A DNA stretch of 14,775 bases, from the NCBI GenBank assembly GCA_964357355.1, contig CAYHKY010000033.1, forward strand, positions 1 to 14,775. The letters run 5' to 3'. The number at the start of each line of letters is the position of its first letter. Within the stretch, counting starts at the first letter, position 1. Made by a program: the position numbers and the translations under genes. The notes under the pieces are model-generated. The model was not told where the DNA came from and did not search any database. It worked only from the letters and a program-made list of their open reading frames with translations. Below are positions 1-6,432 of this stretch, piece by piece. The stretch comes from CAYHKY01 sp964357355. GTDB taxonomy: Bacteria; Patescibacteriota; Microgenomatia; UBA10105.

Positions 1-116
1 TTTATTATTTTACTGTTTCTTAGAATATGTTCTTAATATACTGGGTACAGCCCATTTACCGGAAATACAATATGATAATGTGCGTCAAATGCGCAGTGAT
101 ATCCCTTTTGTACCAT
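1..116 (-). pseudogene. IS200/IS605-type transposase fragment with in-frame stop
   Basis: From an ATG at 116-114 the minus strand reads MVQKGYHCAFDAHYHIVF, then PVNGLYPVY, then TAA (35-33), and stays open in the same frame (EHILRNSKII) to the edge. The pattern KG-H, then YHIVF-P, matches the first beta strand of TnpA, where the family usually continues with K-Y-R-R; here that stretch is N-G-L-Y and is followed by the stop. The HUH motif and catalytic tyrosine would lie beyond the edge. The stop and the divergent YRR region suggest a decayed copy, or a frame error. This ORF is too short to be found by length alone. Confidence 0.55.
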
Positions 117-189
117 ACTTCGTATGGTATATGAAAACCAAAGGTTTTCAAACTTTCCCCCAAGGTAACCCTGTAGCAAAGCTACAGGG
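111..189. repeat. Cluster of three perfect hairpins, each with a 3-nt loop
   Basis: Seen on the plus strand: TACCATAC / GTATGGTA at 111-129 (loop TTC), TGAAAACC / GGTTTTCA at 132-150 (loop AAA) and CCCTGTAGC / GCTACAGGG at 169-189 (loop AAA). All stems are perfect (8, 8 and 9 bp). The 111-129 hairpin contains the putative tnpA start codon, as in IS200, where a 5' stem-loop blocks transposase translation. The 169-189 hairpin contains the stop codon of the neighbouring LigD-PE frame. A weaker stem (TGCG/CGCA, 81-95) lies inside the transposase fragment. Confidence 0.75.
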
Positions 190-647
190 AATAGACGTTA
201 TTCAATATAAATTTGAGCTCTCCTTTTTTCAGGCCATTTTTCATCGTTTGGTTTTGTAGGTCTTTACCCTTAACTTTTTCTCTCACTCCCTTTTTTATTT
301 CAATCTCAGGTATATACGTGCCGTAGTCCCAAATCATCACCGGACCAGCGCCAACTTTTCCTTCTGGAATGACTCCTTCAAATGTTCTGTATTCTAATGT
401 GTGATCATCTACTTCCATAGCAAGTCGTTTGAATGCCGGATCAAGAGTCGGACCTTTGGGTATAGCCCACGAAGGCATAGTCTTTCCTATCTGAAGACGA
501 AAATCATAGTGAAGTCGAATCGCCTGATGCTTATGTATTACGAACATCAACTTTGCTGTAGATTTATCAATGATAGATAATTGCTTCACTAGAGAAAAAT
601 CGTTTTAAGGAATATTCGGATAATGGCACTTTTTGAAATGCAGTCAT
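182..647 (-). pseudogene. LigD-type DNA 3'-phosphoesterase domain protein, frameshifted and 3'-truncated
   Basis: The main frame (589-182, GTG start) carries the hallmark of the LigD phosphoesterase (PE) domain: KHQAIRLHYDFRLQ, SWAIPKGPTL and EGVIPEGKVGAGPVMIWDYGTY. PE domains trim 3' ends during bacterial end joining. Upstream, in the frame one base off, an ATG at 647 follows a good SD (GAGGTG, 660-655) and reads MTAFQKVPLSEYSLKRFF, resembling the usual L-x-x-Y-x-x-K-R start of PE proteins; it stops at 569-567. Removing one T from the T5 run (595-599) would join the two into about 154 residues. The C-terminus ends at LKFILNN-VYSL inside an IS-end hairpin and lacks the usual final strand. No ligase or polymerase domain is present. 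The gene is therefore probably broken twice, although the frameshift could be a sequencing error in a homopolymer. Confidence 0.75.
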
Positions 648-673
648 AATAGGGCACCTCGCAAACAAAATAG

Positions 674-1855
674 TTAAAAGACAACTGGTGATAAGAATCC
701 TTGTTTTTCTTGAAATCTTTTCGAGATTACAAAAGATCGTCTAATTCCAAGCTCAGATGATAAAGCAGTTAGCTTTGAGAGATCTTGTTGAGTTCCAGTT
801 AATTTTACCTCAAATGCCGTATCTCTATCTAAAATAGCGTCAATTTCGGCAGTATTACGTTTGTTATAAAAACTCACCTTACCGTAAACCGAAAGCTGGT
901 TAATAACAGCATTTTCAAATACTTGTCCTTCACTTACTTTCCCAATGATGTTTAAAATCCCAGTATCGGTAAAGTATACCTTTTTCCCTCCAGCAACTGC
1001 TCGATCGATACTTTTACTAAACTTGGGCAGAAGTCTAATAAAAAACGTTCCTTGCAAGAATTCAAGAAATCTATATATTTTCACTCTGTCTATACCAAGC
1101 TCGCTTGACAGGCGGGTCACATCAAGCATGGATCCAACTCGGGGAACCAGAAGTAAAATCATATCCCTTAATTCTCGAATATCTGAGTAGTCTGACAAAA
1201 TTTTAATGTCTTTTTCAAAAAACGAGGCAAAAATATTTTTTAGTACCTTTGCTTTTGTATCCTTATCTTCTGTCGTAACCACTTCCGGAAAACCACCATA
1301 CATAAGAAAATCTTCATACTCAGCTTCCCTTGCTTTATGAGTAAAAATGCTATTTTCCTTTATAGCCTTCTGTAAAGTAAAATCTGAAACTTCTTTTAGG
1401 GAGACCACGTCTTTAAAATAAAGATATTCGGCAAAACCAAGAGGAGGCAATTCATATAAGAATTTACGACCTGATAACGATTCAGGAAATAAATTCCTGA
1501 GGTAAAAACTGGAAGAACCTGTGAGATAAAATTTAACTCCGTGATGGTCAATAAGATATTTGATGACTTTCGTGATCTCGGGGAAATTTTGAATTTCATC
1601 GATAAATACAGATAACTTCCCTGACTTTTTTCCCAAATCATTAATTCTTTTATAGATCACCTTATAATCTTCATCTTCAAAAACCTTTTGGTCGAGCGGA
1701 TTGTCCAAATCAAACCACAATTTAGGTTCCTTTACATCTTCAAAGACTTGACGCATGAGGGTGGTTTTCCCAACCTGCCGCATCCCGGTAATTAGCAGGG
1801 CGTTTTTGTGATTGAGATATTTTATTAATTCATAATATAACAGTCTCTTTTTCAT
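674..1855 (-). CDS. AAA+ family ATPase with DUF4143 C-terminal domain
   Basis: 393 residues. The N-terminal ATPase (AAA_14-like) shows Walker A GMRQVGKTT (24-32), Walker B LSVFIDE (81-87) and the TGSSS strand (112-116). The C-terminal half has the DUF4143 pattern: a winged-helix-like segment (about 235-270), YFTDTGILN, GQVFENAVINQL, and near the end AEIDAILDRDTAFEVK, which resembles a PD-(D/E)xK nuclease core (E-x-D, then E-V-K). Members are common in bacteria and archaea, often accessory or island-borne; the cellular role is unsettled. The ATG at 1855 has no SD and lies only about a dozen bases after a -10-like TAATAA, so the mRNA may be nearly leaderless. The gene is followed within 30 bases by the LigD-PE start. 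Confidence 0.88.
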   Translation of the reverse strand: MKKRLLYYELIKYLNHKNALLITGMRQVGKTTLMRQVFEDVKEPKLWFDLDNPLDQKVFEDEDYKVIYKRINDLGKKSGKLSVFIDEIQNFPEITKVIKYLIDHHGVKFYLTGSSSFYLRNLFPESLSGRKFLYELPPLGFAEYLYFKDVVSLKEVSDFTLQKAIKENSIFTHKAREAEYEDFLMYGGFPEVVTTEDKDTKAKVLKNIFASFFEKDIKILSDYSDIRELRDMILLLVPRVGSMLDVTRLSSELGIDRVKIYRFLEFLQGTFFIRLLPKFSKSIDRAVAGGKKVYFTDTGILNIIGKVSEGQVFENAVINQLSVYGKVSFYNKRNTAEIDAILDRDTAFEVKLTGTQQDLSKLTALSSELGIRRSFVISKRFQEKQGFLSPVVF

Positions 1856-1864
1856 AGTGTAAAT

Positions 1865-1907
1865 TTATTATTACAAATCTACGCGTATTTGTAAAGACCA
1901 TTTTACA
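1865..1907 (-). promoter_or_regulatory. Promoter with overlapping inverted repeats upstream of the ATPase gene
   Basis: On the minus strand a -35-like TTTACA (1895-1890) is separated by 16 bases from TAATAA (1873-1868), or by 17 from AATAAT. An inverted repeat TTACAAAT / ATTTGTAA (1871-1878 and 1887-1894, spacer 8) spans the promoter core, and a second one, TGTAAA / TTTACA (1890-1895 and 1902-1907, spacer 6), overlaps the -35. Such placement would suit an operator bound by a dimeric repressor, possibly self-regulation. The regulator is unknown. Confidence 0.5.
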
Positions 1908-1937
1908 GTTAAAAGAAAGAGCATAAATACTGTTGTG

Positions 1938-1958
1938 CACCCGTGAGGTGGAATATCT
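1938..1958. repeat. Copy A of a 21-22 bp motif flanking the methyltransferase gene
   Basis: CACCCGTGAGG followed by TGGAATATCT. It matches copy B (2747-2768) at 19 of 22 aligned positions, in the same orientation, and the pair brackets the gene at 1969-2721. On the minus strand it can form a 5-bp stem CACCT / GGGTG with a 3-nt loop. It lies in the 113-bp gap between the ATPase start and the methyltransferase stop. Confidence 0.5.
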
Positions 1959-1968
1959 TCAATTATGA

Positions 1969-2721
1969 TTAAACCTTCATAAAAGTTAGTTTTTGAAGTT
2001 TTAATAATGGATAAATCTCTACTACTGGTGTAGAGTCAAATGGATTTTTTACCCCTTTTCGAGTCCAACCTTCTGGATAAATTATAATTTTACATTTATT
2101 TTTCTTTTCCGCCCATTTTTTCCAATCGTCAAGTCCGTTAACCTCCAATTCCTTAGGTAATTGTGCCAACAATAATCCGCCGTCTGGAGAGAGAATATCC
2201 CAACTGCGTCGTAACATAGTTAACCACAAATCTAAACTTGGAGGAGTATTTGCAAAACCACCCACAGGACGTGACATAATCAAATCAGTATATTGATTTG
2301 ATCCTAACCATCTTTTCATTTTATTCCACGTATTTCTTCTAAAGATATCGCCACTCACAACTACTAATTGTTTTTTCTCATCTGCATCAATCTGCGTTTT
2401 TATTCTACTATCTGCAAGTGTAACTGCCAATCCACGATCTAATAAATGACTATTATCAAGATCTCGTAGAATTTGACCGGCTCCTGCAATATCAATTGCA
2501 ACCCTGGATTTACCCAGACTAGTTCTTTCCTTAAGAAAAGCTTGAATTGGCTGATCACCAAATGCATGAAACGTTTTTTCATAATCTACAAGGCCACTTT
2601 CATAACTTGACCATTCACCAACAGTTCCCGATTTTAAAATTTGGGCTTCTTCTTTATCTTTATAATAAGAACTGACTTGTAGTGCTTTTCGAAAATGACC
2701 TTCATGTGTATCTTCTCCCAT
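1969..2721 (-). CDS. Class I SAM-dependent methyltransferase-like protein
   Basis: 250 residues. A Rossmann-type methyltransferase core is visible: motif I VAIDIAGAGQ (74-83), an acidic residue at the end of strand 2 (LADS, 102-105), GD at 124-125, a motif IV-like DLIMSRPVGG (146-155) in the place of the usual N/D-P-P-Y, and motif V/VI DILSPDGGLLLAQLP (175-189). The SRP in place of NPP makes the substrate uncertain; the gene could be a degenerate nucleic-acid or small-molecule methyltransferase. The N-terminal 70 residues are not recognised. Start: ATG at 2721 with no clear SD. It lies 81 bases downstream of secA, with a weak terminator-like hairpin between them, and is flanked by two copies of a short motif. 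Confidence 0.6.
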   Translation of the reverse strand: MGEDTHEGHFRKALQVSSYYKDKEEAQILKSGTVGEWSSYESGLVDYEKTFHAFGDQPIQAFLKERTSLGKSRVAIDIAGAGQILRDLDNSHLLDRGLAVTLADSRIKTQIDADEKKQLVVVSGDIFRRNTWNKMKRWLGSNQYTDLIMSRPVGGFANTPPSLDLWLTMLRRSWDILSPDGGLLLAQLPKELEVNGLDDWKKWAEKKNKCKIIIYPEGWTRKGVKNPFDSTPVVEIYPLLKLQKLTFMKV

Positions 2722-2740
2722 ATGAACTATGTTTTATATT

Positions 2741-2760
2741 AAAAAACACCCGTGGGGATG
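2741..2760 (-). terminator. Weak intrinsic-terminator candidate after secA
   Basis: On the minus strand CATCC-CCAC-GGGTG (5-bp stem including one G-U pair) is followed directly by six T. It lies between the secA stop and the next gene, so it could partly end secA transcription. The stem is short. The same sequence belongs to repeat copy B. Confidence 0.35.
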
Positions 2761-2768
2761 GAATAGCT
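2747..2768. repeat. Copy B of a 21-22 bp motif flanking the methyltransferase gene
   Basis: CACCCGTGGGGA followed by TGGAATAGCT; near-identical to copy A at 1938-1958. The two copies differ within the small stem (CATCC versus CACCT on the minus strand), yet both can still pair with GGGTG using a G-U pair. Confidence 0.5.
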
Positions 2769-2802
2769 AGATATCTCCGGATTGAAAAAATTATTAAGCT
2801 TT

Positions 2803-5616
2803 CTAAAATCCCAAATTAGGGTAATGACATTTCTTCCATTTCTTTCCACTCCCGCACCAGCAGGGGTCGTTGCGGCCGATTTTATTCTTCACCACTGACT
2901 GGGCTCCTTGCATCTGGCGGTTGGTGATCTGGTTACTGGCAGCAGCAATTAATTTGGAGTCTCTTTTGATAAGTGTGGAAAGCAAATCTTTGGCCGCCGA
3001 TGCTCTCCCTGCCAGTGGTTGTGCGCCGGCAACTCCGGAACGGGCTACCAAACTACTTAAGGGATCCCTTTCATCTCCAAGTGGTGCCGGTGTCGGTGGA
3101 GTTGCGCCAATAGTAGGTACCAAAGGTTGAGCATTAGGTGCCATTTGAATCTGGGCGCGAAAAATACGATGAGTGATATCGAAGTCAATTTGGGCCATCA
3201 GACGTTCAAACATCGAAAACGCTTCGTTTTTGTATTCAACCAAGGGATCCCTTTGGGCATATCCTCGAAGGCCAATTCCTTCACGCAAATCATCTATCCC
3301 TGTCAAGTGTTCCATCCAAAGATTATCTATCGTAGTTAACATTGCCCAACGTTCTATTTGACGCATCACTTCAAGTGAATATTGTTTTTCCCTTTGGTTA
3401 TATAAATCCAAAGTAAGAGTAGTTAAGAAATTTTCAATCTCCGAAAGAGCGTGAAACTGGGTTAATTGGGATATTAGTTGTTTTTGTGAAGGTTCGTCAA
3501 AAGGAATAATTGCGGCAAATTCTGTAACAATTTTCTCTTTCTCAATGTCTCCTTTATTAGACATGTACGAAGCTACCACTTTGATAATCTGAGCTTTGAG
3601 TAATTCAACAATCTTTTCTTTCAAATCGCTCCCCTCCAACACTTGTCTTCTTCTTTTGTAAATTATCTCCCGTTGTTTGTTCAAGACGTCATCATATTCA
3701 ACCAGATGTTTTCGTGAATCAAAATGAAATCCTTCCACTTTCACCTGCGCCTGTTCGATAGACTTCGTCACCATCCCATGTTCCAAAGGTACATCTTCCG
3801 GCAATTTAAAAAATGTCATGAGTTTGGCTACTTGATCACCACCAAAAAGACGCATAATATCATCTTCAAGTGCCACAAAAAATCTTGATGCACCTGGATC
3901 CCCTTGACGGCCAGCGCGTCCGCGCAATTGATTGTCTATGCGCCGTGATTCATGCCGCTCAGTACCCACAACATGCAACCCTCCCAAATCTATCACTTCA
4001 TCGTGTGCTTTTTGCCATGCTTTTAATTTCTTTTCAAATCCTGAATCTTCTTTCACTGGCATAGTATCCCCAAGAATAATATCCACACCACGACCTGCCA
4101 TATTCGTGGCTACTGTTACTGATCCTCGTCTCCCTGCCTGAGCAATAATCATAGCTTCCTTTTCGTGATTTTTCGCATTTAAAACCTGGTGGGGAATCTT
4201 TTTTCTACGCAGCAGATCAGAAATTATTTCGTTTTTCTCAATTGATGTGGTACCAACCAATACTGGTTGCCCCCGTTTGTACAGATCTTCAACTTCCTTG
4301 ACGATGGCCGAGTATTTTGCTCTGACAGTTTTATACACAACATCAGAACTGTCTTTACGAATCATAGGTCGATGAGTAGGAACAACTACTACATCTAATT
4401 TATAAATTTTTTGGAACTCTTCTGCTTCGGTAACCGCAGTTCCTGTCATACCTGCAAGTTTTTCGTACATACGAAAATAATTTTGCAGTGAAACTGTTGC
4501 CAGAGTTTTTGATTCCTGTTGTATTGGTAATCGTTCCTTTGCTTCAATAGCTTGGTGTAATCCTTCGGAATACCGTCTTCCCTGAAGAAGTCTCCCCGTA
4601 AATTCATCCACAATCACTACTTGATTGTCCCGTACAATATAGTCTTTTTCACGATGGAAAAGAGTCCGGGCCTTTAAAGCAGCTTCTATAAGATGCACAG
4701 TATGAAAATCCTTTTCATAAAGGTTGGGTAATCCTAATATTTTTTCGACTTTAATAATTCCGTTTTCACTTAAATGAGCAGTTCGCATCTTTTCATCAAT
4801 TACAAAATCAACTTCAGAGTTCAACCTCTCAACAAGTCTCGCAATTTCCGTATATTTCTGGGTTGGTTCTGTATCGGGAGCGGAGATAATATGAGGAGTC
4901 CTAGCTTCATCAATCAGTACCGAATCTACTTCGTCAACTATGGCAAAATGATATCCACGCTGTACATACTGACTGGTATCTGAAACCATATTGTCACGCA
5001 AATAATCAAATCCAAATTCAGAATTAATTCCATAGGTTATGTCTGCCTGATATGCTTCTTTACGGGTAACCGGTTTCAAATGCCTGAGTCGCCAATCAAA
5101 TACATCTTTTTCCTCATATGTCGGATCAAATATAAAAGACTGATCATGTATGATTGCTGATGTCGTCATTCCCAATAGATGAAATACTGGTCCTATCCAG
5201 CCAGCTCCAACTCTAGCTAAATAATCGTTAACTGTTACTAAATGCACTCCATTACCGGTAAGTGCATTAAGATAAAGAGGTAGTGACGCGGATAGCGTTT
5301 TACCTTCTCCAGTTTTTTGTTCAGCGACTTTACCCTGATGCAAAACTATACCTGCCATTAATTGAACATCGTAATGGCGCTCGTTAAGCGTACGCTGCGC
5401 AGCTTCCCTTCCCAAAGCAAATGCTTCGGGTAAAATATCATCAAGGTTAGAACCTTCTTGAAATCTCTTTTTTAATTCCAGGGTTTTTTCCGGAAAATCA
5501 CTTTTTTTAAGTAAAGTCATCCCACGACCCAAATCATTTATTTGAATTACTTTTGATTTGAGTTGTGAGATTTGTTTTTCGTTTGAGTCAAGAAATCTGG
5601 TTATAAATTTAAACAT
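2803..5616 (-). CDS. secA: Protein translocase ATPase SecA
   Basis: 937 residues; the ATPase motor that pushes preproteins through the SecYEG channel at the cytoplasmic membrane. Visible motifs: Walker A TGEGKT (102-107), DEAD-box equivalent VDEVDSVLIDEA (227-238), the conserved FGFDYLRDNM (201-210), motif V TNMAGRGVDIILG and motif VI QLRGRAGRQGDPG, the helical scaffold (HLVEYDDVLNKQREIIY) and, at the extreme C-terminus, a complete zinc site CWCGSGKKWKKCH (919-931) used for SecB or ribosome binding in other bacteria. A charged insertion at about 160-187 in nucleotide-binding domain 1, before the AYQADITYG motif, makes it a little longer than usual. The segment before the zinc site is low-complexity and rich in Pro, Ala and Gly. 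The start ATG sits inside a 12-nt palindrome. Confidence 0.98.
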   Translation of the reverse strand: MFKFITRFLDSNEKQISQLKSKVIQINDLGRGMTLLKKSDFPEKTLELKKRFQEGSNLDDILPEAFALGREAAQRTLNERHYDVQLMAGIVLHQGKVAEQKTGEGKTLSASLPLYLNALTGNGVHLVTVNDYLARVGAGWIGPVFHLLGMTTSAIIHDQSFIFDPTYEEKDVFDWRLRHLKPVTRKEAYQADITYGINSEFGFDYLRDNMVSDTSQYVQRGYHFAIVDEVDSVLIDEARTPHIISAPDTEPTQKYTEIARLVERLNSEVDFVIDEKMRTAHLSENGIIKVEKILGLPNLYEKDFHTVHLIEAALKARTLFHREKDYIVRDNQVVIVDEFTGRLLQGRRYSEGLHQAIEAKERLPIQQESKTLATVSLQNYFRMYEKLAGMTGTAVTEAEEFQKIYKLDVVVVPTHRPMIRKDSSDVVYKTVRAKYSAIVKEVEDLYKRGQPVLVGTTSIEKNEIISDLLRRKKIPHQVLNAKNHEKEAMIIAQAGRRGSVTVATNMAGRGVDIILGDTMPVKEDSGFEKKLKAWQKAHDEVIDLGGLHVVGTERHESRRIDNQLRGRAGRQGDPGASRFFVALEDDIMRLFGGDQVAKLMTFFKLPEDVPLEHGMVTKSIEQAQVKVEGFHFDSRKHLVEYDDVLNKQREIIYKRRRQVLEGSDLKEKIVELLKAQIIKVVASYMSNKGDIEKEKIVTEFAAIIPFDEPSQKQLISQLTQFHALSEIENFLTTLTLDLYNQREKQYSLEVMRQIERWAMLTTIDNLWMEHLTGIDDLREGIGLRGYAQRDPLVEYKNEAFSMFERLMAQIDFDITHRIFRAQIQMAPNAQPLVPTIGATPPTPAPLGDERDPLSSLVARSGVAGAQPLAGRASAAKDLLSTLIKRDSKLIAAASNQITNRQMQGAQSVVKNKIGRNDPCWCGSGKKWKKCHYPNLGF

Positions 5617-5630
5617 AAGGCCTTATTGTA
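5615..5630 (-). promoter_or_regulatory. secA start region: palindrome and possible -10
   Basis: The perfect palindrome ATAAGGCCTTAT (5615-5626) overlaps the secA start codon and contains the only SD-like bases (AAGG), 4 bases before the ATG. A -10-like TACAAT (5630-5625 on the minus strand) abuts it, so transcription might begin almost at the start codon. No convincing -35 was seen. Confidence 0.35.
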
Positions 5631-5635
5631 TCACG

Positions 5636-5670
5636 AAACCCGCCACTCCAACATGGGTTGCGGCGGGTTT
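5636..5670. terminator. Strong hairpin between the spermidine-synthase-like gene and secA
   Basis: Outer arms AAACCCGCC (5636-5644) and GGCGGGTTT (5662-5670) pair perfectly over 9 bp; inside, CAAC / GTTG (5649-5660) forms a second stem. It follows the stop of the upstream minus-strand gene by 8 bases. Only three T follow on either strand, so a classical intrinsic terminator is not assured; it may act as an mRNA 3'-end stabiliser or a weak terminator. Confidence 0.5.
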
Positions 5671-5678
5671 AGGGCAGG

Positions 5679-6344
5679 CTATCTAGCTCTAATTAATAGG
5701 TTAAAGTAATTTCTGTATACTTTCACATCCTGAAATATTTGTTGTACATTGTCAAGAAATAAGTCAGCTTCAATTTTATACGTTTGGAAGTATAGGCGGT
5801 TAAAAATCACCAATCCGTCTTTTGCGAGTGTAGACCGGATTTTTCGTAATATTTTTTCCTTCCCCAAGTCCTTGGGTATCTTATAACCCTTAAAAAGGTC
5901 GACAATCACCAGATCAAAATTTTTTCCTAAATTTATACTATCATCTAACACATCGCCGATAATTAATTGCAAGTTTTTCACTGTCCCTAAATTGAAATAT
6001 TCTTTACCTACTTCCACTATTACCGGATCAATATCTATACCAGTGATATTTGCTTGAGGAAATTTCTTACTTATCAACTGAACAACTGTCCCCCCACCGA
6101 CTCCTAATATGAGCACCCGCTTTACTGCTTTCTTATTCGAAATTTCAAATTTTTTAAATCCATTTATATATAAACTCTCAATAATCCTACCTGATTGCAT
6201 TAGTCCTTCAACTTCTATATACATGCGTCCCAAAAATCGGCGTACAAAAATATCTCCATTAAATGGGGAATGGTTCTTGGAAATTGTCTGCGGAATTAAA
6301 AAAGATAATATTTTTTTCAACATACTTCTATAAAGTAATGGCAT
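5679..6344 (-). CDS. Spermidine synthase-like SAM-binding protein
   Basis: 221 residues. The Rossmann fold of the spermidine synthase/methyltransferase group is clear: RVLILGVGGGTVVQLI (76-91), the acidic GIDIDPVIVEVGKEYF (102-117), IGDVLDD (129-135) and FDLVIVDLFKGYKIP (143-157), the last in the position of the gate/active-site loop. Compared with SpeE (about 280-300 residues) the N-terminal beta domain is shortened, so polyamine synthesis cannot be assumed; many such proteins are unassigned. Two starts are possible, M1 or M8 (MLKKI); neither has a strong SD, though AGAAG precedes M8. The gene is divergent from the plus-strand gene at 6433, with an 88-bp shared promoter region. Confidence 0.75.
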   Translation of the reverse strand: MPLLYRSMLKKILSFLIPQTISKNHSPFNGDIFVRRFLGRMYIEVEGLMQSGRIIESLYINGFKKFEISNKKAVKRVLILGVGGGTVVQLISKKFPQANITGIDIDPVIVEVGKEYFNLGTVKNLQLIIGDVLDDSINLGKNFDLVIVDLFKGYKIPKDLGKEKILRKIRSTLAKDGLVIFNRLYFQTYKIEADLFLDNVQQIFQDVKVYRNYFNLLIRAR

Positions 6345-6370
6345 CCGGACAATCTAAATAAAAATTAAAC

Positions 6371-6401
6371 TTGACTTGGTATGTAGACACAGTAAGATAA
6401 T
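6371..6401 (+). promoter_or_regulatory. Candidate promoter for the plus-strand PP-loop gene
   Basis: TTGACT (6371-6376) and GATAAT (6396-6401) resemble -35 and -10 boxes but are 19 bases apart; TAAGAT at 6393-6398 gives a 16-base spacing with a poorer match. A 6-bp inverted repeat, TGGTAT (6377-6382) and ATACCA (6400-6405), overlaps it. This would leave a leader of about 25 nt before the ATG, which has no SD. Confidence 0.4.
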
Positions 6402-6432
6402 ACCATTAATCAATATGCGATTATGATCTGCC

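Larger units (their letters stand above)
1..190 (-). mobile_element. Partial IS200/IS605-like element (left end plus tnpA start)
   Basis: Reading the minus strand, a run of three short hairpins (169-189, 132-150, 111-129) is followed by a reading frame resembling the N-terminus of a Y1 (IS200/IS605) transposase that runs off the window edge. Subterminal hairpins ahead of tnpA, and a hairpin covering the tnpA start, are established features of this family. The upstream reading frame (LigD-PE gene) terminates inside the first hairpin, so the element boundary is near 190-196, after GTCTATT. The other end lies outside the window. The family call is by recognition of the protein start plus hairpin layout; the exact ends are inferred. 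Confidence 0.6.

Noticed and set aside
945..1190. Plus-strand ORF opposite the ATPase gene
   Set aside because: Fully antisense to a well-supported coding frame; low-complexity product without recognisable motifs.
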